DNA of 48,080 nucleotides from Candidatus Obscuribacter sp. (GCA_021772095.1 JADYXR010000259.1:1-48080), one strand, 5' to 3'. Positions 18,759 through 30,331 are shown, counted from the first letter of the stretch. Notes: generated by a model not told the origin, from the sequence alone. Numbers and translations: made by a program.

Positions 18759-18762
<4 letters not shown>
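17470..18762 (+). CDS. nupC: NupC-like concentrative nucleoside transporter
   Basis: Inner-membrane cation-coupled nucleoside importer of the CNT family. The 430-residue length fits the bacterial family (about 400-430). About ten hydrophobic segments are visible. The conserved central block GASGAEAMSNAASVFVGQVEAQLLIKPY corresponds to the substrate-binding region with the Gln-Glu pair, and the C-terminal ALCGFANFSSVAMQIGGIG block is also typical. The start has AAAGGA five bases upstream. The last codon overlaps the next start (ATGA), implying translational coupling to a CstA-like carrier. The family assignment is firm; the exact nucleoside range is not visible. Confidence 0.9.
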
Positions 18763-20867
<2,105 letters not shown>

Positions 20868-20906
20868 ATAGACGTCATACTAATGGAGACTGGCAGTAGA
20901 AATTAA

Positions 20907-21755
20907 ATGGTCGATATTCCCTGCGGCTCTCTGGGCGCCTTACTTGAACAAGCGAATTTGCTCACTAGTGAGCAGAGCGAATCCATTCGGGCCGCTTGCC
21001 AGCGCGAGAACATGACCGTTGGCGAGTTTCTCTACGAAGCGCGAGCGCTGCCGGTAGAGCTAATTCGGGCCGGTATTCTGACGCAGCTTCTGCTCAGAGA
21101 CGGGCTCCTGACGAGCGACACCGCGTTCAAGGCTTTGCAACTGGTGGCGGAAAAAAATCAATCGCTCGAAACTTCGCTCGACGAACTGGGATGGAGTCGG
21201 ACTTACTACGAGCACACCAAGTTGCTCGGTTATCTGCTTGTAGACTCTGGAGCCCTGACGAAACAAGTTGTCGATGAAGCGGTAGACACGGCATTTAAGC
21301 AGGGTGTCAGACTGTCAAAAGTTTTGACCGATCGTGGTTCCATTTCATCTGTTTCGATAGAACAAATTCTGAGCATGGAATCTTTTCTTCAAACGGAACA
21401 GATTACGTATGAAACCGCGAACAAAGTTTTACACATGTGTATGGAGAAAGGCATCGACCTCTCAGACGCCCTGTCCGCTAGCAATTTGCCAGACCTGGCA
21501 AAAAAGGCACGCGCACGTTGGGGGCAATTATTGATTGCGGCAGAACTGATGACGACAGAAGATTTGATACCAATGATCGAACAATCTCTAGTGCAAAAAA
21601 CCGAAGTTGCCGAAGTACTTCTCTCTGAAAAGCGCTTTACGCCTAAGGAAGTTGAAGTGCTGGTCGGCACTCAAGCAAAAGTGCACAGCGAAATGATGAC
21701 GGTGCATCAAGCCGTCGAACGATTCAAAAGTTTGAAACTACCGGGAGTCTTTTGA
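20907..21755 (+). CDS. Cytoplasmic helical-repeat protein, resembling GspE/MshE N-terminal repeats
   Basis: A 282-residue protein without signal peptide or membrane segment. Several copies of a roughly 60-residue pattern occur: a leucine-rich start, a short LLT.. turn, then a helix with conserved Ala and Gly. Examples are GALLEQANLLTSEQSESIRAA, GYLLVDSGALTKQVVDEAV and GQLLIAAELMTTEDLIPMIEQSL. This pattern resembles the MshEN/GspE N-terminal modules, which bind partners or cyclic di-GMP, but no ATPase domain follows. The similarity is by eye and tentative. It starts 39 bases after the cstA stop and ends 4 bases before the next gene, so it belongs to the same transcript as a TPR membrane protein. 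Confidence 0.72.
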   Translation: MVDIPCGSLGALLEQANLLTSEQSESIRAACQRENMTVGEFLYEARALPVELIRAGILTQLLLRDGLLTSDTAFKALQLVAEKNQSLETSLDELGWSRTYYEHTKLLGYLLVDSGALTKQVVDEAVDTAFKQGVRLSKVLTDRGSISSVSIEQILSMESFLQTEQITYETANKVLHMCMEKGIDLSDALSASNLPDLAKKARARWGQLLIAAELMTTEDLIPMIEQSLVQKTEVAEVLLSEKRFTPKEVEVLVGTQAKVHSEMMTVHQAVERFKSLKLPGVF

Positions 21756-21759
21756 GCGT

Positions 21760-23304
21760 ATGTTCGACTCTGTTTCCAAAGTGATCCAATCCAAGCTGGG
21801 CGAGCACGATTACAAAGGCGCGCTCTCCGTTGCCACCAAATACAGAGACACACTGACAAGCGCCGGCGGTGAGGTCAACAACGCAGACTGGGTTCATTCG
21901 TACTCACGTTGTGTTGAATACGTCGGCGACTGCTATCTCGGTCTCAACAATCCGGAAGCGGCTCTGCGAGAGTATGAGCAGTCGCTTGGCATGGGCGCGA
22001 AGTTGTTTAGTCCGACCGATGATCCGAACATGCTTCTTTTATTTAAAATTGAAAAAGCTCTGGAAAAAATGGGCGAACGATTGGGCTCGGCCGGAACTTT
22101 GAAACCTTTGGATGAACGCAGTGGTGTTCATGAAGTAGAAGAGCATCAACGCCGATGGAGAGCCAACCTTCTCTTAACTGCCAAAGAACGAATGGCAACA
22201 ACGCAAACAACCATCGATGAAAAACGCGTGATGAAACAAACGCATTTGAATATGGTTTGGAAAGAGACGATTAAGGATTCACAGAAGCGCAAAGAAGCCG
22301 CCAAATCAAGTCGTGAAATGGCGTCTCGAGAATTTCCAACCGAGCTATTTGGTATCAACCGAATGTGGCTCGAAGTAGGCGTTTCGACGATTCTTCTGAT
22401 TGGTATTTTTGTTATCACATCCTTCAATGTCGTCAATTCCACGCAAATTGAACCGGTGCCATCGAATGAAACCGAAGCTGCGATGCTGGCAGAGATGCCT
22501 TCGACTTCTGCTTACATTGACAATCGCACTTTCACTGTGCAAGGACCACCGGAAGACAAACTCAGTTTCGAGAAAAATGAAGCTGTTATAAATGCTGATT
22601 TAGACGCGTTCTCGGTTCCTTATTACAGCCAGTGCCAATCGATTTTGGATCTTCCCGGATTCATGTTGTTTGCCATGACGAAAAAGTCGACGTGGCTTAA
22701 GCGCAGTCCTTATGGTCTTGAAACTTCGACAGGAAAAGTTTTGTTCGACGTCAGTAAGCCGGAATACAAACTGGCGAATTACATCAACGAATACGTCGGA
22801 TCAGCAGCGGAGACAGGCGAGAAGCCGGAAGGCGATTACACCAATCCGTACACGCAGACGGTGCAATCAGTTCAATTCGGCAACGTCAAAGATGGATCGA
22901 TCGACGACTACGTGCTGAAACTAAAAGACAGTTTTGAGTTGACACCAGGAACGATTATTTGTGCCAAAGAAAAAGTTCGACCTGGTTTGAATCGATACTA
23001 CGGCATTGCGGTCGGACGCGAAGACGGTTTGCTAGTGCCGCTTGGTGTTGGTGCAGAACGTTATTTGTCCGATACGGATCAGAAGAAACGACTGCTAAAT
23101 TCGCTCGGAAAACCTGACGCGATCATCGTGAGCGATCCGTCAGCGAAAGATGCGCTGCTTTTGATGCTTGCGTCGATGACCGGTCTGTGCCTGGCAGTTG
23201 GCTTTGCGCCGATTGTGGAGACCGGGCGATTGAAGCTTGTATTTCAGATACTATCGGCGGTATCAGTTTTGGTCCTCGTTATTTATCTGATGATGAACTC
23301 TTAG
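21760..23304 (+). CDS. TPR membrane protein with large extracytoplasmic domain
   Basis: Unknown function, 514 residues. The N-terminal 110 residues contain a TPR-like pair (YVGDCYLGLNNPEAALREYEQSL). A charged, probably coiled-coil stretch (130-190) leads to a membrane segment at about 205-224. A domain of roughly 235 residues follows, probably outside the cytoplasm, and two further hydrophobic segments (465-482 and 491-510) close the protein. It lies four bases after the helical-repeat gene, indicating tight translational coupling; the two products may interact. No enzyme motif is recognised. Confidence 0.75.
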   Translation: MFDSVSKVIQSKLGEHDYKGALSVATKYRDTLTSAGGEVNNADWVHSYSRCVEYVGDCYLGLNNPEAALREYEQSLGMGAKLFSPTDDPNMLLLFKIEKALEKMGERLGSAGTLKPLDERSGVHEVEEHQRRWRANLLLTAKERMATTQTTIDEKRVMKQTHLNMVWKETIKDSQKRKEAAKSSREMASREFPTELFGINRMWLEVGVSTILLIGIFVITSFNVVNSTQIEPVPSNETEAAMLAEMPSTSAYIDNRTFTVQGPPEDKLSFEKNEAVINADLDAFSVPYYSQCQSILDLPGFMLFAMTKKSTWLKRSPYGLETSTGKVLFDVSKPEYKLANYINEYVGSAAETGEKPEGDYTNPYTQTVQSVQFGNVKDGSIDDYVLKLKDSFELTPGTIICAKEKVRPGLNRYYGIAVGREDGLLVPLGVGAERYLSDTDQKKRLLNSLGKPDAIIVSDPSAKDALLLMLASMTGLCLAVGFAPIVETGRLKLVFQILSAVSVLVLVIYLMMNS

Positions 23305-23625
23305 TTTTCAAGGTCGAACTGTGATGTCTTTATCCAGTTTCGCCACAGGGCATAATTCGTAGGATCCCCACAGGGGGTACAAATTAGCCACAGTTGAACA
23401 CATATTATGGTTTTGCATTCCGCATGCGTTCGGTCCCCGGCATCGATTATCCGCACACAATGCACCTTTTGAGGACGCGCGAAATGCAGCTGTTGCGAGC
23501 CTGGTCTCACCGATAGTTGCGATATTGGTGGAGGTTCGTAATATCAAAACCAATGCCTCGGCATTGGACGTATTTTTCGTGCTCGAAAGCGGAGCGTATC
23601 GCATTCATTTCTAAGGAAGTAGGGA
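23305..23625. other. 321-base leader region with DnaA-box-like motifs and a hairpin
   Basis: No gene is seen. It contains four same-direction sequences resembling a DnaA box (23330, 23339, 23384, 23447), a weak promoter candidate (TTGCGA at 23517-23522, 16 bases, TAATAT at 23539-23544) and a strong inverted repeat at 23550-23567. Confidence 0.45.
23550..23567 (+). promoter_or_regulatory. Inverted repeat in the leader of the large repeat protein
   Basis: CCAATGCC and GGCATTGG are perfect inverse complements separated by two bases. ACGTATTTTTCG follows, so it could act as a weak terminator or attenuator on the plus strand, or as an operator. It lies 59 bases before the start codon. Confidence 0.45.
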
Positions 23626-26600
23626 ATGGTTGAATTTGGGGACGGTAAGCACAGCTCCAGGACGAATAGTTCTACGAATGATGGCGCGCTCAGTGGTCAG
23701 GTCTTCGGCGATGCCAAACGCGATAGACAGCGCGATCAACGCAACGACAAAGACAAACCGCAGCCGCATGTTCAGCCGCAAAACGATAATCAGCCTGGCG
23801 GTAGACGACATATTCCTGACTTCACGCCGCCCGCGCCAAGACCGAAAGATAATCCGAATCCGCGTATTCAGCCTGCTGACGGGAATCCGCAAAGAAATCC
23901 GCAGCGCGATCAAACACCAAAAGTAAATCCACGCGATCAATTTCCAAATTTTCCAAAGGTCAATCCTGGCGATAACAGGCGGCCGGAGCCGCGGTCTGAT
24001 CAGCGCACTGATCAGCGTCAGCGACCTGACCAACCTCACCCTGTCGGACCGAAACCAGGTGATAATGCCCATCCGCAGAGACAACGAATTGAGTTTCCTG
24101 ATCTGAAACCTAATCAACCAGGCGGTTCAGACAGACCAAACCCGGCGGTAAATCCACGCGTCGATGATCGAAGAGTTCGTCCCGACAATCCGAACGCTGG
24201 TCCGCGCCCTGACTCTCCCTTTGTTCGACCAGGCACTGACAATCCTGGTGTGAAGCCCGGCAACAACGGTTCTCATGTTCCGCGCCTCGATAATCTATTT
24301 GTACGACCGCGAGTCGACAATCCCTCAGTACAACCGAGAACAGATATTCCAGCTGTGCCGCCTATCAAAATCAATCCTGGCGCTCAGCACGATGGCAATC
24401 AAGGAAGGCGAACGGGCATTCCGAATCTCGGCGAAAACACCTTAAGACCTGGAGTTCCACGCGATAACAGTCCCGCCGTGCAACCTGCATTTCCGCGCGA
24501 CGGCAATCCTGGAGTTCGACCGCAAACTGATAATCCAGGCGTGAGGCAGGACAATCCAGCAGTTCAGCAGCAAAACGACAATTCATCCAGATTCGACAAT
24601 TTTCCGCGGAATAATCAACAGCGACCGAACATCGGCAAAAACATCATCGGAGGTATTTTGCAGGACGCTTTGCTCGGACCGCAGTATCCCAGACCGGGGC
24701 AGTATTCACCGGGCTATCCGGGCGGGTACAATCCTGGCGGATGCAATCCAGGCTTTCGTCCGCAACGTCCCACTGGTGTCAACGGAATTTTGAACGATGT
24801 TGTTCGCGACCTGATTAATCCAGGAACAAATTGCCCGCCTGGAGGAGATCAAAATTATGATCCTCGATTGGATCCGCGCAATCCTAACTATGATCCGCGC
24901 TTCGATCCTCGCAACGACCCACGTTATGATCCGCGCAACGACCCGCGTTTCGATCCGCGCCACGATCCGCGTTATGATCCGCGCCACGATCCTAGAAACG
25001 ATCCGCGCTATGATCCGCGCTTCAATCCTGGCTACGACCCGCGCCACCAGCCAAATCCAAACAACGCAGCCCGAAGAATTATTGGCGATGTGATTGGAGA
25101 TTTGCTCAGCCCGCGCACCGGTCCTGGTTGCAACCCTGGCGGTTCCGATCAACGATATTATCCACAAGACGATCAGTACCCCGGTACTTACAATCCGGGA
25201 AGCTACCCGCAAGACCGTTATCCACAGCGAGATCCGGGTGGACGCTTCTCGCCGCAAAACGGTCAAATCCGCGACTTCATCAGACAAGGAGTCGGCAACC
25301 TGCGCAATAATCCGCAAGGGTTCGATGGACTGCTCAACGGTCTGGGCGGTTTGTTAGGTGGCGACACGCAATTCAACATCGACAGAGAACGAGGCGAACT
25401 AAATCTGGCGATGGACTTCACCAGAGCATATGATTCAATCGCGCAAAAACAAGGTCTGCCACCGAATCCCGAAATCCGCCGCGTTCTTGGCGGCTTAGAC
25501 TCCATCAATCTAAGCGCGGACACGATGAATCTCAATTGGAAGGGTGAGCAATTAGTTTCTCTTGGAGATAACGCGCAAGGACCAGGCAAAGACTTCCGCA
25601 TTCTTCTTGGTGCCGGCACGAATAGAACAACATTTCAAATCCAGAGCAACGAAACTCGTTTAAATCTCTCAGGCATCGAAGGACTGGAAGCAGTCGATCC
25701 ACAGGGACGCAGACTGCGTGTACACATGGTCGATCTGGACACCAGCGATCCGGCCGGTCCTAAAGGATCGATCACGATCGATAATCCGGTTCCAAGACCA
25801 GCACAATTGCCGCCGGACGCTCAATGGCCCGAGCAAGTGGCACTGCCCATAGTGCTCAATGGTCCCGAACAAAAACAAATTGCTGATGCTCTGCCGGGAA
25901 TGATTCGAACAATCAATTCAACGCGCAACGCCGCCAAAACAGGCGATCTATCTCAGCTCACCGGCAATTTAAATCCTGGTGATCTGGCTAACATAATCGG
26001 AATGCTGAGAGCACCAAAACCACAACCAGCTAATCCCGATCAATATAATCCCGAAGTGCCGCCGGTCCCACAACCGGAATGGAACCCTCAAGTGCCACCA
26101 GCACCAGAACCAGGCATTCGTGAAGTTCCAACACCTCCGGAACCTGGTATCAGACCTGGAGTACAGTTGCCTCCAGAGCCTGGAATTCCTGCCGAAGTTC
26201 CGACTCTGCCACAACCAACTATCGCTCCGGATGGAGAGACCGTGCCACCCCCCCCGGCAATAGAACAGTCCGCTCTACCGAGCCAACCACCAGCACTGGA
26301 ACCGGGAGCTGTCCGTTTAAACGGACCCTCTATGCTTAGAGGCAGTACGGCCGCACTTTATGCTCCTTCGATAAATCGCGACAGAACTGCATTTCCAACC
26401 CCTGTTTCCGATCAATCAAATGTAGTTCCAAAAAACATGGTTCCGACGAACTTCAACCATCGCCCTCTCGGCAATGTAGACTATCTGGACTTCGCACCTG
26501 CACCGGCAGCGAAACCGCAAGATCACCCCATATCTCCAGCGGCTGAGCCCGTTGCAGAACAACCAGCCGCGCCTTCGGTGGAACTTCCGGTTGCCCCACC

Positions 26601-27543
26601 GCCCGAAGCTGTGGCACCAAATACAGTAGCACCACCAGAGGCAGTGATACCGAATACAGTTACACCAGCAGCGGAAAAACCGTTACCAGGTAGCACCACT
26701 GAAAGTACCGCGGTCGGCCGTTCTGCAGATCTACTTCGAGCCCGAGGAATTAAAATCCCTCAAGTCGGAAAATCCGGACCGGACAAATTGTTCTCACTCG
26801 TATTCGCAGACGCAGATCAATCTGGACCGATGGTAACCGGCTTCAATAAAGCGCTTACGACCACAAGATTCCGCGAGGACGCATCGACAATCGGCAGCAC
26901 GCTGAACCGATTTGATGTAGACAAACAGAGAAAATCGATTACGGTCGGGCTGGATTTTGCAAAAGCCTACGACACGGTTCAAACCGATCGCGAGAAATAC
27001 AAACCTGAAACCAGACAGTTTCTGTCCAATCTGGAATCAGTCACCATCACACCAGAGCAAATTCGTCTCAAACTGAACGGACCAAGCAAACTGCCGATGG
27101 AAGGCGAAGGTTTGAAAAAAGCAGATCTCTGGCTAGGCACCAATAATGGTGAAACAACATTCGACATTCAAACCACCGAACAATCAGCGACTCTAAAAAA
27201 CATCACTGGTTTGCAAGCTGAAGTTTCGCTGCTCGGCAAGAAATTGAATGTCTATGAAGTAAACATAGACACCAGCACAGGCGTTGCAACCGCGACTGCC
27301 CTGATCGACAACCCCTTCGATAAGCCGATTGGCGTCCCCGATAGCACATGGTCGAAGACCATGCATATGCCGATTGAACTCGGTAAGACATCGGAAGAAA
27401 TCGCCGAGGTCAACAAACGTTTGCCGCAAACTCTAAAATCTCTCAATTCAATGCGTAACGGCGCACAAAGCGGAGCGATGGCAGAGCGCATCGGCAATCT
27501 CACCAAGGACGAAATCATCGGACTGTTGAAGTTTCAACAATAA
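23626..27543 (+). CDS. Large low-complexity protein with two copies of an unrecognised domain
   Basis: A 1,305-residue protein of unknown function. Residues 1-560 are low complexity and rich in Pro, Asn, Asp, Arg and Gln. They include a run of about 14 xDPR units (residues 411-475) and Asn-Pro-Gly repeats. A domain of roughly 215 residues occurs at about 580-796 and again at about 1095-1305. Shared blocks are DFTRAYD/DFAKAYD, a TTFxIQ strand, an I(E/T)GL segment, and (T)IDNP followed by a Pro-rich turn. A Pro/Ala/Glu-rich linker (797-1090) separates them. The next gene carries two diverged copies of the same domain. No signal peptide or membrane segment is seen, so location is unclear. The ATG has AAGGA about 9 bases upstream. 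Confidence 0.82.
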   Translation: MVEFGDGKHSSRTNSSTNDGALSGQVFGDAKRDRQRDQRNDKDKPQPHVQPQNDNQPGGRRHIPDFTPPAPRPKDNPNPRIQPADGNPQRNPQRDQTPKVNPRDQFPNFPKVNPGDNRRPEPRSDQRTDQRQRPDQPHPVGPKPGDNAHPQRQRIEFPDLKPNQPGGSDRPNPAVNPRVDDRRVRPDNPNAGPRPDSPFVRPGTDNPGVKPGNNGSHVPRLDNLFVRPRVDNPSVQPRTDIPAVPPIKINPGAQHDGNQGRRTGIPNLGENTLRPGVPRDNSPAVQPAFPRDGNPGVRPQTDNPGVRQDNPAVQQQNDNSSRFDNFPRNNQQRPNIGKNIIGGILQDALLGPQYPRPGQYSPGYPGGYNPGGCNPGFRPQRPTGVNGILNDVVRDLINPGTNCPPGGDQNYDPRLDPRNPNYDPRFDPRNDPRYDPRNDPRFDPRHDPRYDPRHDPRNDPRYDPRFNPGYDPRHQPNPNNAARRIIGDVIGDLLSPRTGPGCNPGGSDQRYYPQDDQYPGTYNPGSYPQDRYPQRDPGGRFSPQNGQIRDFIRQGVGNLRNNPQGFDGLLNGLGGLLGGDTQFNIDRERGELNLAMDFTRAYDSIAQKQGLPPNPEIRRVLGGLDSINLSADTMNLNWKGEQLVSLGDNAQGPGKDFRILLGAGTNRTTFQIQSNETRLNLSGIEGLEAVDPQGRRLRVHMVDLDTSDPAGPKGSITIDNPVPRPAQLPPDAQWPEQVALPIVLNGPEQKQIADALPGMIRTINSTRNAAKTGDLSQLTGNLNPGDLANIIGMLRAPKPQPANPDQYNPEVPPVPQPEWNPQVPPAPEPGIREVPTPPEPGIRPGVQLPPEPGIPAEVPTLPQPTIAPDGETVPPPPAIEQSALPSQPPALEPGAVRLNGPSMLRGSTAALYAPSINRDRTAFPTPVSDQSNVVPKNMVPTNFNHRPLGNVDYLDFAPAPAAKPQDHPISPAAEPVAEQPAAPSVELPVAPPPEAVAPNTVAPPEAVIPNTVTPAAEKPLPGSTTESTAVGRSADLLRARGIKIPQVGKSGPDKLFSLVFADADQSGPMVTGFNKALTTTRFREDASTIGSTLNRFDVDKQRKSITVGLDFAKAYDTVQTDREKYKPETRQFLSNLESVTITPEQIRLKLNGPSKLPMEGEGLKKADLWLGTNNGETTFDIQTTEQSATLKNITGLQAEVSLLGKKLNVYEVNIDTSTGVATATALIDNPFDKPIGVPDSTWSKTMHMPIELGKTSEEIAEVNKRLPQTLKSLNSMRNGAQSGAMAERIGNLTKDEIIGLLKFQQ
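24856..25050 (+). repeat. In-gene tandem repeat encoding xDPR units
   Basis: About 195 bases encode some 14 tetrapeptide units in which Tyr, Phe, Asn or His is followed by Asp-Pro-Arg. The DNA repeats GATCCGCGC with small variations, so it was probably expanded by slippage or unequal crossing-over. Codon variation between units shows the array is not freshly made. Confidence 0.85.
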
Positions 27544-27778
27544 AACAGATTCGGTACATTACATTGGTAGCGGTCGCTATACGTTAGTGTCACCGACAAC
27601 ATTCTTTTTGCCTGCCAATGATACGCCTGTCCAACAAGCCCGCAAACGCCCACACATTCACCGTTTCAATATCACAACGAAATACGTGCTTTCCCCATAG
27701 CCCCAACCCGCCGTGTGAGGGACAATAACCCGCACGTGGCATCTATTGGGCTTATTTCGCTGACGAGCTGCACTCTAA

Positions 27779-30331
27779 ATGGACAATCCAGCACCGACGG
27801 ACGCGACGCGGCAACCTACCGCGCTGATTCCTGTTATAGACGGAATAAATGCGTCGTTCTCAGATCAGGCGCTAAGCGAGATCTCCAAAGATTTTGGAGA
27901 CTTCAAAACGGTCACGAGAGACGGATCTCGCATCGTCATCAACCGCGACAAAACTGATTCGATTAAAGTCGGTTCTGAATTTTTGAATGGAAACCTGACG
28001 GTCGACACGCTCGATTTTTCAAAAGATGTCGGTCTCGAAATCGACCGTAACACCAAAACGGCGTCCAACATTACCGGTGTTGCGCTCAACCTGACGATCT
28101 TCGGATCGCCTTATACCATGGACGTTACGAAGGTTCGACTCGGCACTGACGCTAAGGGGCAAAAGACTCTATTTACCGAACTCAAAAATCCGATGCCGGA
28201 ACCAGCGCGCAGAGTGGCCGGTATGCCACCATCGTTTTCCGTCGAGATTCCTGTCACCGCCGATGGTTTCAAAGCTCCTGTTCTGAGCAAAGTATTCGCC
28301 GATGCGGCGTCATCGACAGGTCCATCAATAGCCGGTTTGTTGACATCGGACGGGCTCACCGAAGCGTCCAAAGTTGCGCTGTTTATCGAATCGAATCCGA
28401 AGTGGGTCAACCACGTTGTTGAGCCCGCGCTTCAAGATATCTTCAAGGCGCTCGTGCTACGCTCGCCGGATCCAACACAGAAGTGGCTCCCAGTCGAAGC
28501 GCCCACTCCTTTCAATGCAAACAAAAATCCGTCGGTTGGTTTCGTCGAAGCCTCACTGGGTTTACTGCAAAAGCCTAAAGACATAACTGCACCACTGATG
28601 GTGCCTGACATTTCAAAACCTGGCGATTATGACCAAACCATGATAGTCGAAGGAGCAGAGAGAAAGTACCACATTCACGTTCCGCCAAGCTACAACGGCA
28701 AGACTCCAATGCCAATGGTGATGCTGCTTCACGGTCACGGTCAAGACGGAAAGATAATTGCAGAACATACGAAGTTCGACCAGATGGCTGACCGAGAAGG
28801 ATTTATCGCGATTTATCCTGACGCGCGCAGTTGGGCCGGACGGGACGAATGGCGCGCCTGGGACACCGACAACGGGCTGATACCACCTGGTTCAAACGCC
28901 GATGATGTTTCGTTTCTAAGAAAAATGATCGACAAAGCCGAATCAACCTACGCGATTGACCCGAAAAGAATCTACCTGGCCGGACTTTCAAACGGCGGCA
29001 TGATGAGCTTCAGGGCAGCAGGCGATCTGTCGGACAAAATCGCCGCGATTGCAGTTATCAGTGGCGCGATGAGTGGAAATGAACCGCCACCGAAGTCGCC
29101 AATTTCCGTTTTAAACATTCACGGGACCGATGATGGAATCGTGCCTTACGACGGTTTGAAAAACGTGCCGGCGTCTCTGGCAGCGATCGGTTTGCCGAAA
29201 TTTAAATCGATGGATTACGCGACCAATTTCTGGGTCGAACAAAACAAGATAACCAATCCACCGATCGTGATAAACAACAATCGAGTGACCGAACGAAAGT
29301 TCATCAATCAAGAGAGTGGTGCCGAGGTAAACGAAACCACCATCCGTGGTGACAGACACGTTCCAGCAGACATCGATGCGGTAACCAATCAGATTTGGAA
29401 ATTTTTCGTTTCGCATCCCAAAGCAACTGGTCAAACATCAGGCACAGTGCAGCTTTCTGATGGCGAAGCATTCAACATCACAAAGAAACTCCAGGGTCAC
29501 ATGGCTGCGCGCGGAGTGAATGGATTGCAACTGGATGCCGCGCAAATGCTTGCCGAAGTAAAATATTTGCGTGACGGCAGCGTGTCACCAGCCGGCACTC
29601 TGGGACAATTCGAGAAACAATCCGGCGTGCACCTCAGTGACACCGTGAGCATGTTCCTCAAGTCGACTCAGTCGGTATCAAAAAACGGAGAACGCATTCA
29701 AATCGACATGGCATCACCGCAGAAGATCGACATCAACAGCGGTGGTCCGGTGAATGTGAAAGCCCTCAACGTCGAGAGTACATCATTCAATCTTTATGCC
29801 GATAAAAACAGATCATCACTGACAGATATCAGAGGCATCAGCTTTGAAGTCGAGGCACTCGGTCGCCCGATGAACGTTCCTGTAACCGAAGTGAACCAAA
29901 AGGTAGACAGTAACGGTGCGCCATATTACAGAGTAAAAGCGCAAAACCCAATCGGATCGTGGAGCCGCGCAGTAATGTTTGCCGATCAAAGTATTCCGAT
30001 CGAGATGCGCATCGGCGACAACGGCAATCCATCAATCCTCAACCATCGCGAAATTAAAGACGCCACACTCGGTGTCAATCCAGTTATTCGCGGATACCTC
30101 GACATCGGCACTCACGGGCAAAGGGCATTTGCAAATCCATCCGTAGGCTCTGGTCTCAACCTCGCAAAAGACGTTGGTATCATGGGCGGTTCTGGCTTCG
30201 GCGCGTACAAACTAGCGGCGATGAAATTCGGCACCAAAGGAAAAGTTGGTGTCGCTCTGACTGTGGGTCTGGTAGTGGCTCCGGCAGCCATTCATGGTAT
30301 TGAACGCTTGTTGGGCGACGACGCAAAATAA
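27779..30331 (+). CDS. Esterase (PHB-depolymerase/feruloyl-esterase type) flanked by two copies of the unknown domain
   Basis: An 850-residue, three-part protein. Residues about 30-165 and 619-760 are diverged copies of the domain seen twice in the preceding gene (ITGVALNLTIFGSPYTMDV and IRGISFEVEALGRPMNVPV are equivalent). Between them (about 284-547) lies an alpha/beta-hydrolase resembling the LpqC/PHB depolymerase esterases: oxyanion-hole LLHGHGQ (His318), nucleophile elbow GLSNGG (Ser404), HGTDDGIVPY (likely Asp452) and GDRHVPA (likely His527). The triad is complete, so ester hydrolysis is likely; the substrate is unknown. A hydrophobic segment lies near the C-terminus (about 822-842). 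No signal peptide is visible. The ATG has only a weak ribosome-binding site; 235 bases separate it from the previous gene. Confidence 0.85.
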   Translation: MDNPAPTDATRQPTALIPVIDGINASFSDQALSEISKDFGDFKTVTRDGSRIVINRDKTDSIKVGSEFLNGNLTVDTLDFSKDVGLEIDRNTKTASNITGVALNLTIFGSPYTMDVTKVRLGTDAKGQKTLFTELKNPMPEPARRVAGMPPSFSVEIPVTADGFKAPVLSKVFADAASSTGPSIAGLLTSDGLTEASKVALFIESNPKWVNHVVEPALQDIFKALVLRSPDPTQKWLPVEAPTPFNANKNPSVGFVEASLGLLQKPKDITAPLMVPDISKPGDYDQTMIVEGAERKYHIHVPPSYNGKTPMPMVMLLHGHGQDGKIIAEHTKFDQMADREGFIAIYPDARSWAGRDEWRAWDTDNGLIPPGSNADDVSFLRKMIDKAESTYAIDPKRIYLAGLSNGGMMSFRAAGDLSDKIAAIAVISGAMSGNEPPPKSPISVLNIHGTDDGIVPYDGLKNVPASLAAIGLPKFKSMDYATNFWVEQNKITNPPIVINNNRVTERKFINQESGAEVNETTIRGDRHVPADIDAVTNQIWKFFVSHPKATGQTSGTVQLSDGEAFNITKKLQGHMAARGVNGLQLDAAQMLAEVKYLRDGSVSPAGTLGQFEKQSGVHLSDTVSMFLKSTQSVSKNGERIQIDMASPQKIDINSGGPVNVKALNVESTSFNLYADKNRSSLTDIRGISFEVEALGRPMNVPVTEVNQKVDSNGAPYYRVKAQNPIGSWSRAVMFADQSIPIEMRIGDNGNPSILNHREIKDATLGVNPVIRGYLDIGTHGQRAFANPSVGSGLNLAKDVGIMGGSGFGAYKLAAMKFGTKGKVGVALTVGLVVAPAAIHGIERLLGDDAK

